In this document: one piece after another, positions 9,321 through 20,381 of the stretch
Layout of the letters: each line of letters opens with the position of its first letter
Position numbering within the stretch: the stretch's first letter is position 1
Assembly (NCBI RefSeq): GCF_030385785.1
Contig: NZ_JAUEDK010000007.1
Location: 89,197-153,196, forward strand
Source of the DNA: Crenobacter oryzisoli
GTDB lineage: Bacteria; Pseudomonadota; Gammaproteobacteria; Burkholderiales; Chromobacteriaceae
DNA: 64,000 bases
Direction: 5' to 3'
Notes under the pieces: model-generated
What the model saw: the letters and a program-made list of their open reading frames with translations, nothing else
What the model was told of the DNA's origin: nothing
The model's database searches: none
Made by a program: the position numbers and the translations under genes

Positions 9321-10646
9321 TTATTGGCGCGGCAGGGTCACCTGCACGGCGAAGCCGCCATCGTCCGGGTCGAGAAAGCGCAGCACGCCTTCGTGCTGCT
9401 TGACGATGCGCGACACGATCGCCAGGCCCAGACCGCTGCCGCCGTCGGTGCCGCGGTGCTCGGCCAGTCGCTCGAACGGTGCCAGCGCCGCCTCGCGTTG
9501 CGCGGCGGCGATGCCCGCCCCCTGGTCGGTGACGGTCAGCCTGACGCCGGCGTCGTCGGCGTCCACCGTCACCACGATCGGCGTCGCCCCGTAGCGGCGC
9601 GCGTTCTCGATCAGGTTCGACAGCAGCCGCTCCATCGCCAGCGGGTCGAGCTGCAGTTCTGCGTCGGTATGGCGCTCCAGATGCACGTCCAGGTCTTCGC
9701 GCCTGAAGCGCGCCACCACGCTGTCGGCCAGCTCGGCCAAGGCGACCGGCTCACGGTGCAGGACCTCCTCGCTGCGCGCGAAGTCGATGAACTGGCGGAC
9801 GATGCGCGATAGCTCGTCGATGTCGTCGAGCATCCCCTCGCGGTCGGTGTTGTCCGGCTGCAGTTCGACGCTGAGCTTCAGCCGGGTCAGCGGGGTGCGC
9901 AGGTCGTGCGACAGCCCGGCCAGCATCAGCCGGCGCTCGCGCGCGGCGGCGTCGAGCGCGACGACCATGCTGTTGAAACGCCGGGTGAAGCTGACGATTT
10001 CGTGCGGGCCGGTCGGCGGCACCGGAGCCGGCGTCTGGCCCTCGCCGAGCTGGTGCGCGGCGCCAGCCAGCCGTATCAGCGGCCGAGTGACCCGCCACGC
10101 GATCAGGAACGCGACGACCATCGCCAGCAGCGACGCCAGCGTCGCCGCCAGCCAGATCGCGTGGGTGGTCCCGCCGGTGAAGCGGCCGAGCGGCAGCACC
10201 AGCCAGTACTGCTCACCCACCACGTGGACGGACACCCACAGCTCGTTGCGGTCGCCGAGGCGGCGCCAGCGTACCGGCACCGGTTCGCCGAGCCCTACCG
10301 ACAGCCGCTCGCGCAACGCGGTACCGAGCGACGGCATCCTGTCCGAGAACTCGATGCCGTTGGCGGCATCGTTCGGCAGCAGCTGCGGCAGGCCGGGACG
10401 GTTGTACGATTCGAGGAAACGCGGCCGCTCGGCGCGCGGCAGCACGTCGAGCATGCCTTCCAGGTCGGCCAAGGTGTTGACCACCTCGGTATAGAGCTGC
10501 TGGCTGACCAGATGGGTGCGCTCGCGCGCCGCCAGCCACAGCGTGAACGTCTGGCTGCTGATCACCGTCAGTACAACCAGCAGCACCAGCCGGAAAAACA
10601 GCGTGTCGGTAGCGCGGCGCAGCCGGGTCAGCCCCCTCATTCTCAT
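9321..10646 (-). CDS. envZ: Sensor histidine kinase, EnvZ type
   Basis: A 441-residue inner-membrane kinase. Order: membrane segment about 18-40; short periplasmic domain; second membrane segment about 165-185; HAMP to about 235; dimerisation domain with phospho-acceptor His247 (LSHDLRTPLTRLK); ATPase with N box NLIENARRYG and G2 box GGSGLGLAIVSRIV. The H box and layout match EnvZ. Its ATG overlaps the response-regulator stop (ATGA), so the two are translationally coupled; a longer open frame upstream lacks conservation. It likely phosphorylates the neighbouring OmpR-type regulator in response to envelope or osmotic conditions. Confidence 0.88.
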   Translation of the reverse strand: MRMRGLTRLRRATDTLFFRLVLLVVLTVISSQTFTLWLAARERTHLVSQQLYTEVVNTLADLEGMLDVLPRAERPRFLESYNRPGLPQLLPNDAANGIEFSDRMPSLGTALRERLSVGLGEPVPVRWRRLGDRNELWVSVHVVGEQYWLVLPLGRFTGGTTHAIWLAATLASLLAMVVAFLIAWRVTRPLIRLAGAAHQLGEGQTPAPVPPTGPHEIVSFTRRFNSMVVALDAAARERRLMLAGLSHDLRTPLTRLKLSVELQPDNTDREGMLDDIDELSRIVRQFIDFARSEEVLHREPVALAELADSVVARFRREDLDVHLERHTDAELQLDPLAMERLLSNLIENARRYGATPIVVTVDADDAGVRLTVTDQGAGIAAAQREAALAPFERLAEHRGTDGGSGLGLAIVSRIVKQHEGVLRFLDPDDGGFAVQVTLPRQ

Positions 10647-11368
10647 TCGCGCGGCTGCCCGTCCGGCACGAAGACGTAGCCGTAGCCCCACACCGTCTGG
10701 ATGTGGCGCGCACCGTTGTCGCCGCTGTCGAGCGCTTTCCGGAGCCGCGACACGTGTACGTCGATGCTGCGATCGAGCGAGTCGCCGCCGCCCTTGCCCA
10801 GCGCCATTTCCATCAGCTGTTCGCGCGTCAGCGGCCGGCGCGGGTGGGCGGCCAGCACGGCCAGCACCGCGTACTCGGCGCTGGTCAGCGCGACCAGTTG
10901 ATCGTTGCGGCACAGCTCGCGACGTCCCAGGTGCAGCACGAACTGGCCGAATTCGATCACATCGTCGGCGGTGTGGCTGGCGGTGAGCGCCGGGGTGGCG
11001 CGGTGGCGGCGCAGCACGGCCTGCACCCGGGCGGTCAGCTCGCGTGGGTTGAACGGCTTGGCGAGGTAGTCGTCGGCGCCCATCTCGAGGCCGAGGATGC
11101 GGTCGATGTCCTCGCCGCGTGCGGTCAGCATGATCACCGGCAGGTTCTCGCCCTGCGCGCGCAGCCTGCGCACCACCGCCAGCCCATCCTCGCCCGGCAT
11201 CATCACGTCGAGTACCAACAGGTCGGGGCGGTTGCGCGACAGCTTGCGGTCGAGGTCGCGCGAGTCGGGCAGCGTATCGACACTGAAGCCTTGCTGGGAC
11301 AGGTAGCGGCTGAGCAGGTCGCGCAGTTTGGCGTCGTCGTCGACGACGAGGATCTTGGCGTTGTCCAT
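10643..11368 (-). CDS. ompR: Response regulator, OmpR type
   Basis: A 241-residue two-domain regulator. The receiver domain (1-120) has the acidic pocket VVDDD, phospho-acceptor Asp54 in LLVLDVMMPGEDGL and switch lysine in LAKPFNPREL. The C-terminal winged helix (about 135-235) has RRPLTREQLMEMALG and DRSIDVHVSRLRKAL. It binds DNA and controls envelope genes in related bacteria. The start MDNAKILVVDDD (11368) is preferred to a longer frame from 11413. It is transcribed ahead of envZ. The spacer to the divergent small secreted protein holds three TCGTTAAC repeats. Confidence 0.88.
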   Translation of the reverse strand: MDNAKILVVDDDAKLRDLLSRYLSQQGFSVDTLPDSRDLDRKLSRNRPDLLVLDVMMPGEDGLAVVRRLRAQGENLPVIMLTARGEDIDRILGLEMGADDYLAKPFNPRELTARVQAVLRRHRATPALTASHTADDVIEFGQFVLHLGRRELCRNDQLVALTSAEYAVLAVLAAHPRRPLTREQLMEMALGKGGGDSLDRSIDVHVSRLRKALDSGDNGARHIQTVWGYGYVFVPDGQPRE

Positions 11369-11483
11369 GGTGATGCCTGTGGTGAACGGGGCGGGCCGGC
11401 GTGATGCGGGCATGCCCGATATCGTTGGGATGGTATCAGGGTAGCGTGTTCGAGAACGCCGGTCAGCTCTGCCCGGTCAATAA

Positions 11484-11547
11484 TCGTTAACAGGGGGCCG
11501 CGACGACATACTCGTTAACATTCGGCCGGCGTTTACACTCGTTAACA
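11484..11547. promoter_or_regulatory. Three regularly spaced TCGTTAAC direct repeats
   Basis: TCGTTAACA-type octamers occur at 11484, 11512 and 11539, spaced 27-28 bases, in the 246-bp spacer between ompR and the divergent small secreted-protein gene. The last two copies extend to ACTCGTTAACATTC. Regular spacing near 2.6 helical turns suggests co-operative binding of a regulator, possibly the OmpR-type protein encoded next to it. No experimental basis. Confidence 0.45.
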
Positions 11548-11614
11548 TTCCGCGCGGCTTCGCACACGCCCAGGCAACACCTGATGGCTAGACTGCTTTC
11601 ATCCGGAGGAGCAA

Positions 11615-11992
11615 ATGACGATACATCGACTGAGCTTGACCCTGCTTGGCGTGGCGTTGATGGCGGCGAGCGCCGGCTATGCGCTGGCGGGCGAGCGCGA
11701 CACCGAGCAGCCGCGCGCGGCGCTCACCGCCTTCGTCGCCGCGGTCGAGTCCGGTGCGTTGACCGACGCCGAGCTGGCCGAGCTGGCTTCGCAGCGGGCG
11801 ATGCTGAACCGCCGCTGGGAAGCCATCCGAGCAGGCGGCCAGCCGTTGAGTGCCGACCAGCAGGAGGCACTGCGGCAGGATGGCATCGTCTACTCGGCCA
11901 CAGTCCGGGCGTTGGCCGAAAACGGCGTACGCGGGCCGGCGCGCAGCGAAGACGAGGTGCACGCGGCGCTGATCCGCTTCATGCCGGCCTAG
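11615..11992 (+). CDS. Small secreted protein, unknown function
   Basis: A 125-residue protein with a clear signal peptide (1-25, LTLLGVALMAASAGYALA then GERD). The mature part is about 100 residues, rich in Ala and Glu, mostly predicted helical (AALTAFVAAVESGALTDAEL and ALRQDGIVYSATVRALAENG). It has no cysteines or membrane segments. I do not recognise the family. A strong ribosome binding site (GGAGGA) precedes ATG. It is divergent from ompR/envZ across a spacer with three direct repeats, so control by that system is plausible but unproven. Confidence 0.7.
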   Translation: MTIHRLSLTLLGVALMAASAGYALAGERDTEQPRAALTAFVAAVESGALTDAELAELASQRAMLNRRWEAIRAGGQPLSADQQEALRQDGIVYSATVRALAENGVRGPARSEDEVHAALIRFMPA

Positions 11993-12177
11993 GCCGAGCG
12001 ACGAGAAGAGCCAGTAAAAATCGGTGCCCAGGGATCTTTGCTCGTTGTTTTCAACCCAGGTCCGGCGCGCGTTTCTTCGTGATTCAGGCGACGCGCGGCC
12101 GGTGGTCCACTTAACCCATCCTACGCCTGAGGAAGCCTGTATCCCCGACATCTCCGACATCGGTATAGAATCGAACT

Positions 12178-12525
12178 ATGATACGTAGCATGCTTTGTGG
12201 TGGGTTACTGCTACTTGTCCTGACGAATGCACCAGCCTTTGCCGGGCCGCCTCCATGGGCCGGCCACGGTGGGCAGGGGCAGCAGGATTCGGGACAGGAT
12301 CGTTACCGCCTGCGAAACCTGCGCTTGCAAGAAGCGATCCGCAACGGCGATATCAGCCCGGATGACGCGCGCCAGTCGCGCCGACAGGAGCAGGAGCGCT
12401 GGCAGCAGCACCAGCGCGATCAGCAGGACCGACCCGCGTTTGACGAAGGCCGCGACCCGTCGCGGCGGGGAGCGCCCAGCAATCGCTGGCGCGACCGCCT
12501 GCGCGATAACTATCAACGCGACTGA
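12178..12525 (+). CDS. Small secreted basic, glutamine-rich protein
   Basis: A 115-residue protein with a signal peptide (1-22, ending NAPAFA) and a mature region very rich in Gln, Arg and Asp (DRYRLRNLRLQEAIRNGDIS, RRQEQERWQQHQRDQQDR). The pattern of short helical segments with an N-x-D-x-S-x-D-A turn recalls periplasmic stress-sensing or metal-related small proteins, but no family is recognised. There is no clear ribosome binding site; TATAGAAT lies 16 to 9 bases ahead of the ATG, which would give a very short or absent leader. An alternative start is ATG 12187. Confidence 0.6.
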   Translation: MIRSMLCGGLLLLVLTNAPAFAGPPPWAGHGGQGQQDSGQDRYRLRNLRLQEAIRNGDISPDDARQSRRQEQERWQQHQRDQQDRPAFDEGRDPSRRGAPSNRWRDRLRDNYQRD

Positions 12526-12633
12526 GCCCGTCGAACGCGTCGCTTGCCGAGCAAGGCCGTTTTGACGTTAGGGAACCTCAAGAACCATCGCGACCTGCTC
12601 GCAGGCGGGGCGATTGGCGCAGCTACCGGAATG

Positions 12634-12690
12634 GGCGCTTTGCCCTGGGGCCTGGCCGAGCGGATGCCGTATCCGCACGCGCAAAGCGCC
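12634..12690 (+). other. Candidate structured leader of the cysteine-repeat gene
   Basis: GGCGCTTTGC (12634-12643) and GCAAAGCGCC (12681-12690) are exact 10-base complements. Between them CGGATGCCGTATCCG forms a second hairpin. The structure sits about 60 bases ahead of the start of the cysteine-repeat protein. It could be a leader RNA element or a REP-like repeat. Confidence 0.4.
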
Positions 12691-12751
12691 GCCCAGCGAA
12701 GCTGTCGCGCAGCAGGTTTGTCGAGGTGTCGATAGCCAGGGGAGTCGCGTG

Positions 12752-13189
12752 ATGCGCAGGATCGCCGGAATCGCCGTGCTGTTCGGAGGGCTGCTGCTTG
12801 GCACCACCGCCTCCGCTGCCGCCGTATCCGATTGCCGCAACGCCATCGCGCCGCAACGCTGCGAAATCGCCCGCCAGGGCATGCTGTCCTGTTCCGATCT
12901 GCCGCCGGAACAGCAACGTGCCTGCCAACAGGAATACACCCCCCCGCTCAATTGCCGCCGTTCCCGCGACAGCCGCCGCTGCGACAGCCTGGTCGCCGCA
13001 CAGCAGAGCTGCGACCGCTTCAGCGGCGCCGAGCGGCGCCAGTGCATCCGTGCCCGGCTCACTCCCCCTGACTGTTCGCGCGCCGCCGATCAGGCGCGCT
13101 GCCGCCGTCAGGTCGAGGCCGACAACGCCTGCGCCGAGAGCTTCGGCAACGAGCGTCGCCGCTGCGTGAAGGGCCGCTACGGCTATTGA
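12752..13189 (+). CDS. Secreted protein with three exact C-x8-C-x9-C-x10-C repeats
   Basis: A 145-residue protein with a signal peptide (1-23, GLLLGTTASAAA) followed by three tandem units of about 40 residues that fill the mature protein. Each unit has four cysteines with identical spacing, C-x8-C-x9-C-x10-C, giving 12 cysteines; sequences between them differ but are rich in Arg, Gln and Asp. Units begin SDCRN, LNCRR and PDCSR. The regular spacing implies a disulfide-bonded repeat fold in the periplasm or outside. No family is recognised. The start follows AGGGGA at 12738 with 8 bases spacing; a longer frame from 12614 is discarded because the signal begins here. Confidence 0.72.
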   Translation: MRRIAGIAVLFGGLLLGTTASAAAVSDCRNAIAPQRCEIARQGMLSCSDLPPEQQRACQQEYTPPLNCRRSRDSRRCDSLVAAQQSCDRFSGAERRQCIRARLTPPDCSRAADQARCRRQVEADNACAESFGNERRRCVKGRYGY

Positions 13190-13302
13190 GCCAGCCTGGT
13201 TCCGCCCCCAAGAGTCTGGTTGGAGTCTGCCGCGTGCGGTTTTCAAGGAAGATATCGGCACGCTAGGCGCGGGAGCCCCGGTCAGGGCCGCACAGCAAGA
13301 GG

Positions 13303-13872
13303 CTATTCCCTGCACCACCATGCCAGCAGCGCCGCCAGACACTCCGGCCAGCGCTGCAGGCGGTGGTCGTCGCCGTTGAACACCGTCTGGCGGCAGCCGG
13401 CGAAATGCAACGCCGCCTCGCGCCAGTTCAGCGTCTCGTCGGCGCTGCCGAGCACCAGCCAGTAACGCCGCGGGTCGGGCCGGGCGATGTAGGCGGCCTT
13501 CAGTTCGGCCAGGTGCTGGGTGGTCAGCGTGTAATCCTCGCCAGTGTATGGATTGTGCTGCGGGCCGAGGTGGTCGGTGAGCAACGCGAACGGCCGCACC
13601 GCCGGGTTGATCAGCACCGCGCGCCGGTCGTAGCGTTCGGCCAAGTAGGTCGCGTAATAGCCGCCCAGCGAGCTACCGATCAGCAGCGTGTCGGGCGGCA
13701 GGCGGTCGATCAGCGTGCCGGCGAGCGCGAGAGCGGCGGCCGGCGCATACGGCAGCGTCGGGCAGTGGAACGCGATCTCGGGAGCGTGGACCGCGAGCCA
13801 GGCGGCGGTTTCGCGCGCCTTGGCCGATTGCGAGCTGGAATTGAAACCGTGCAGGTAGAGGACGGCGGGCAT
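13303..13872 (-). CDS. YqiA/YcfP-family alpha/beta-fold esterase
   Basis: A 189-residue alpha/beta hydrolase. Seen: N-terminal LYLHGFNSSSQSAKA, the nucleophile elbow LIGSSLGGYYA (Ser), the core VLINPAVRP, an acidic residue in VLGSADETLNW and the histidine in GDDHRL. Length and the HGFNSS motif match the YqiA subfamily, which hydrolyses short acyl esters. ATG 13872 follows CCGGAG on the minus strand. It stands alone, convergent with the upstream cysteine-repeat gene. Confidence 0.85.
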   Translation of the reverse strand: MPAVLYLHGFNSSSQSAKARETAAWLAVHAPEIAFHCPTLPYAPAAALALAGTLIDRLPPDTLLIGSSLGGYYATYLAERYDRRAVLINPAVRPFALLTDHLGPQHNPYTGEDYTLTTQHLAELKAAYIARPDPRRYWLVLGSADETLNWREAALHFAGCRQTVFNGDDHRLQRWPECLAALLAWWCRE

Positions 13873-14019
13873 CGGATGCTCCGGTGGCTGGGCTTGGCCG
13901 AAGCGTAGCCCGCAGCGGCGGCGCTGCCAAGACGGCAGCGCCGGACCCGGCAATGAGGGACCGGTCGGGCTCGGCGCAGTCCGCAGGCACTTCCCCTTAC
14001 CTGCGGCCTTGCCGTGCGC

Positions 14020-14796
14020 TTAGCGGTTACCCTGCCACTGGTAGCGGCGGAAGATGGTCTTGATCTCGCCGGTGCGCTTCAGGTCGGCGATCGCCTGATT
14101 GAGCTGCGCAACCGACCAGGCCGATTTCGGCGCCACCGCGCACATCGTCGGCAGCATCGTCAGCGTCATCGGGTGCATCTTCACCTGCCGCGCCTCCTTC
14201 GGGTGGCTTTGCGCCCACGAGGCCAGCTCCAGCTCCGAGTTGATCACCACGTCGGTGACCCCGACCAGCAGCGACTTCATCTGCAGGTCGGCGCGGGTAT
14301 CGCTGACCTTGGTGGCCTGGCGGCTATGCCACAGCGGCTCGACGCTGGCGTACGAGTAGCCGAGGATGGTGCCGACCCGGTGGCCGGCCAGCTGGTCGAC
14401 GCGCTGGATGTTGGGCATGTCGGTCTTGCTGACGATGCGCTCGATCTGCGGGTAGATCTCGTTGGTCCAGCCGAGCTTGTCCGGGCTGCGATACCAGGCC
14501 GGGTTGGCGTTGCACACCACGTCGACGCGACTTTGCTCGATGCTGCTGTCGATCCGCTTGCGCGATAGCACCTGGTAGCGCGCCTGGGTGCCGAGCGCGC
14601 GCGCCAGCGAGTCGCCGATTTCCTTCGACAGCCCGCCTACTAGTCCCGGCTCGTCGCCGCCGGACAGTTTGACAATGGCCGGGCCATCCGACTCCGCGAC
14701 TCCGATGGTCAGTGCAGGCGGCTCGGCAGCATGAACCTGGGAGCAGGCCCACAATCCCCCCAATAGCACCGGTAGTGCCTTATGAATCAACCGCAT
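14020..14796 (-). CDS. Periplasmic solute-binding protein, family 3
   Basis: A 258-residue protein with a signal peptide (1-23, LLGGLWACSQVHA) and an SBP_bac_3 fold. Seen: LTIGVAESDGPAIV, a two-lobe arrangement, and DQLAGHRVGTILGYSY, where the family often has a glycine-rich turn. Such proteins bind amino acids or related molecules for ABC uptake or for signalling. No permease or ATPase gene is next to it, so it may work with a distant transporter or have a sensing role. ATG 14796 is chosen because it opens the signal peptide. It is divergent from metH with a 116-base spacer. Confidence 0.8.
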   Translation of the reverse strand: MRLIHKALPVLLGGLWACSQVHAAEPPALTIGVAESDGPAIVKLSGGDEPGLVGGLSKEIGDSLARALGTQARYQVLSRKRIDSSIEQSRVDVVCNANPAWYRSPDKLGWTNEIYPQIERIVSKTDMPNIQRVDQLAGHRVGTILGYSYASVEPLWHSRQATKVSDTRADLQMKSLLVGVTDVVINSELELASWAQSHPKEARQVKMHPMTLTMLPTMCAVAPKSAWSVAQLNQAIADLKRTGEIKTIFRRYQWQGNR

Positions 14797-14912
14797 ATCT
14801 TTGTGCCTTGTTGTTATTAACGGTGCCGGGTGAGGCGATGGCGACATGGTAAGATGCCTGCAACACACGGCGCTATGCCGTACATATCTAGCCGTTACTT
14901 GCCCATATTGCC

Positions 14913-18635
<3,723 letters not shown>

Positions 18636-18645
18636 GCGTCGATGA

Positions 18646-18739
18646 CAAACCCCTCCCTGCGTTGTTGCGCTGCCCTGCCGTACTACTTGTACTGTCTGCG
18701 GCAGCGCGTCTAGCCAGGATCGCTTCGCTGGGATTTGTC
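18646..18739. repeat. Dispersed palindromic repeat, copy 2 (after metH)
   Basis: This element aligns with 1196-1288. It has an inner hairpin GCGCTGCC/GGCAGCGC around TGTACTGTCTGC and outer arms ACAAA.../...TTTGT, so it can fold into nested hairpins. It follows the metH stop by about 10 bases, the same placement as copy 1 after gap. Confidence 0.65.
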
Positions 18740-18774
18740 GGCGACGCCAAGCCCCACGCTGGCCAAATCCGTCC

Positions 18775-18799
18775 AAGCCACCCTTCGGGGTGGCTTTTT
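18775..18799 (+). terminator. metH terminator
   Basis: AAGCCACCC-TTCG-GGGTGGCTT followed by TTT: a stable tetraloop hairpin with a T-run about 140 bases after metH, beyond the palindromic repeat. Confidence 0.85.
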
Positions 18800-18912
18800 G
18801 CTGCGTTCGTCGGCGCGGCGGCGCCATCGTTCCTGTCGGCCGGCTGGGCGGCGCCTAACATGGAAGGGTAAGGCTCCCCGCCGGGGCGCCGGCTAACCCG
18901 AGGAGAAGGCCC

Positions 18913-19131
18913 ATGTTTCCCGAATACAGCGAGCTGATCGCTCGCCTGCGCCAGGAAGACCCGCAATTTGGCCAATTGTTTGATCAGCACTGTGCGCTCG
19001 ACGAGCGCATTCGCAACATGGAGGAGCGCATCGAGCTGGCCAGCTCGATGGAGATCGAGGTGTTGAAGAAGGAAAAGCTGCACCTTAAGGACATGCTTTA
19101 CTTCCGGCTGAAAAGCGTCGCCCCGCACTGA
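18913..19131 (+). CDS. YdcH-family (DUF465) small protein
   Basis: A 72-residue cytosolic protein, almost wholly helical with a coiled-coil pattern. Seen: the family opening MFPEYSELIARLRQEDPQF, FDQHCALDERIRNME and the lysine-rich LKKEKLHLKDMLY. The DUF465 family is widespread in Proteobacteria and has no settled function. A strong ribosome binding site (AGGAGAAGG) precedes ATG. A MITE lies 70 bases downstream. Confidence 0.88.
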   Translation: MFPEYSELIARLRQEDPQFGQLFDQHCALDERIRNMEERIELASSMEIEVLKKEKLHLKDMLYFRLKSVAPH

Positions 19132-19202
19132 TGAGTTGTCGGCGGCGTTGATTGTGGAGGTCCGGCACGACCTGCCCTTGCCCTGAAGGCAGAGCCGAGG
19201 GG

Positions 19203-19324
19203 TAATGCCGTTCACTTAAGGAAAAAGCACCGCCCACCAAGGTGGAAAAACGGTGCTTTTTTGTTACTTCCAAGCGTTCTTCGAAGCTAAAATCCGGACT
19301 GAACGGCTTAAGTGAACGGCATTA
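19203..19324 (+). mobile_element. 122-bp IS4-related MITE, copy 2
   Basis: It has perfect 18-bp terminal inverted repeats and an 11-bp target duplication GAGCCGAGGGG (19192-19202 and 19325-19335). The sequence reads the same as the copies at 5329 (inverted) and 43443. A small hairpin (CTGCC/GGCAG) lies left of it, but no convincing terminator is rebuilt on excision, unlike the other two sites. Confidence 0.93.
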
Positions 19325-19490
19325 GAGCCGAGGGGGCCGTTTGCTATGCCCACCTCCTGCTCGGGTAGCGTCTTGCCGGCGCTGCCGGTGCGGCTGCTCG
19401 AACGGTTGCCGTTGGCTCAACACGTAGGATGGGTGGAGACGCTGGTGTCGTCCCCCTCTTGTTGTTTGGCCAAGGTGAGTGGGAATTGCT

Positions 19491-19518
19491 GCCTTGTCGG
19501 TCTCGCCCGACCGGCGAG
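19491..19518 (+). repeat. Left arm of 28-bp inverted repeat
   Basis: The arm begins GCCTTGTCGGTCTCGCCC and is the exact reverse complement of 20193-20220. It is followed by an interrupted palindrome GTTCCTTTT...AAAAGGAAC (19517-19570). This is the typical end of a repeat family common in betaproteobacterial intergenic DNA. Confidence 0.75.
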
Positions 19519-19816
19519 TTCCTTTTAGCTACGCAGCAACTTCGTTGTCTTGCTTCGCCAAGAAAAGGAACCAAAAGAAGGCGACCCCCGCGACGACGGC
19601 CCGCTATGCGGGTGGCCCTGCGGGCGCCACGGCCAACGGGAGGCTGCGCAACTCGCACCGACTGCGTCGGTACTCGGACAGTGCTCGCGACTACCCCCGT
19701 TGGCCGCACCGTCCTCGGCGGCGGCGAAGGGGATGGAGGTGGTTGTTTGCAACTGACGTGAAGGGGCTCGGTTTACCCCGTGGCCTTGCGGCGTGATGGC
19801 TGCGTTTTCTGGTCTC

Positions 19817-19825
19817 TGTGGATAA
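19817..19825 (-). promoter_or_regulatory. DnaA box 1
   Basis: TGTGGATAA, the perfect complement of the consensus DnaA box TTATCCACA. A second copy in the same orientation lies 30 bases downstream at 19847. Confidence 0.6.
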
Positions 19826-19846
19826 AGTTCAGGTTGGCGACTTTGC

Positions 19847-19855
19847 TGTGGATAA
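19847..19855 (-). promoter_or_regulatory. DnaA box 2
   Basis: TGTGGATAA, identical to and 30 bases from the box at 19817. No dnaA or dnaN gene and no AT-rich unwinding element is seen here, so this is not an obvious oriC; a DnaA-titration site or chance are alternatives. Confidence 0.6.
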
Positions 19856-20162
19856 GCGAAGGTTGGCTGAACAGGATGGCTGCAACTTCGATTAAGTGTC
19901 CGGTTGGTGAAAGCGTCGTTGTTCGGCAAACGTTAAGTGCGCATAGAGTATGCCGCGACGTTTTCCTTACGTTGTCCCAACCGCTGCAGTCGACTTGCTC
20001 ACCCCCCTTCTGCGCTGCCGAGCGATCGTCAAGCGGCCAGGTCTTAAGCCGCCGCTTGTTTGAGCACCGCGATGTTAGCGCGGGGCGAGTTCGGCGGCGC
20101 CTGGCCGCTTGGCAGGCGCGAGGGAAGCCGAAGGCCCGCGCGGTGGGGTCGTCTCTCTTTGG

Positions 20163-20192
20163 GTACTTTCTTTGACGAAGCAAAGAAAGTAC
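20163..20192. repeat. Perfect palindrome next to the right inverted-repeat arm
   Basis: GTACTTTCTTTG (20163-20174) and CAAAGAAAGTAC (20181-20192) form a 12-bp perfect stem with a six-base loop. It directly abuts the right arm of the 28-bp inverted repeat. Confidence 0.8.
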
Positions 20193-20220
20193 CTCGCCGG
20201 TCGGGCGAGACCGACAAGGC
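20193..20220 (-). repeat. Right arm of 28-bp inverted repeat
   Basis: Exact reverse complement of 19491-19518. The two arms lie 674 bases apart and frame the DnaA-box segment. Confidence 0.75.
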
Positions 20221-20302
20221 AACGGGGCCCCGCAATGTTGGCCGCAGGGACGGACGGCTTAATGCAAGCGCTGAGCAACCTTGGGCTGACCCCTACCCCC
20301 AA

Positions 20303-20330
20303 TAAAAAAAGCCGCCCTCGCGGACGGCTT
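20303..20330 (-). terminator. Terminator of the racemase gene
   Basis: On the minus strand AAGCCGTCC-GCGA-GGGCGGCTT followed by TTTTT, about 50 bases after the racemase stop. Confidence 0.8.
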
Positions 20331-20381
20331 CCACTCCCCTCTTCCGGGCCTCCTTCACCCGGCCGGCTGAACCGGGAGCCC

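Larger units (their letters stand above)
19325..20303. other. Non-coding stretch of about 1 kb
   Basis: No gene is supported here: open frames overlap each other in several frames, have no ribosome binding sites and are rich in Arg and Pro. The stretch contains a 28-bp inverted repeat (19491 and 20193), short palindromes next to each arm, and two consensus DnaA boxes. It could be a composite repeat island or a replication-related locus. Confidence 0.6.

Noticed and set aside
14797..14912. Cobalamin or SAM riboswitch ahead of metH
   Set aside because: The spacer is only 116 bases and has no B12-box or SAM-aptamer-like motif.
19773..20222. A 149-codon minus-strand frame in the non-coding island
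   Set aside because: Composed of repeat-derived sequence (start in the inverted-repeat arm), no ribosome binding site, overlapping frames in other phases.
19325..20303. Considered as the replication origin because of two DnaA boxes
   Set aside because: Only two boxes, no dnaA or dnaN gene, no AT-rich unwinding region; reported only as a possible DnaA-binding locus.
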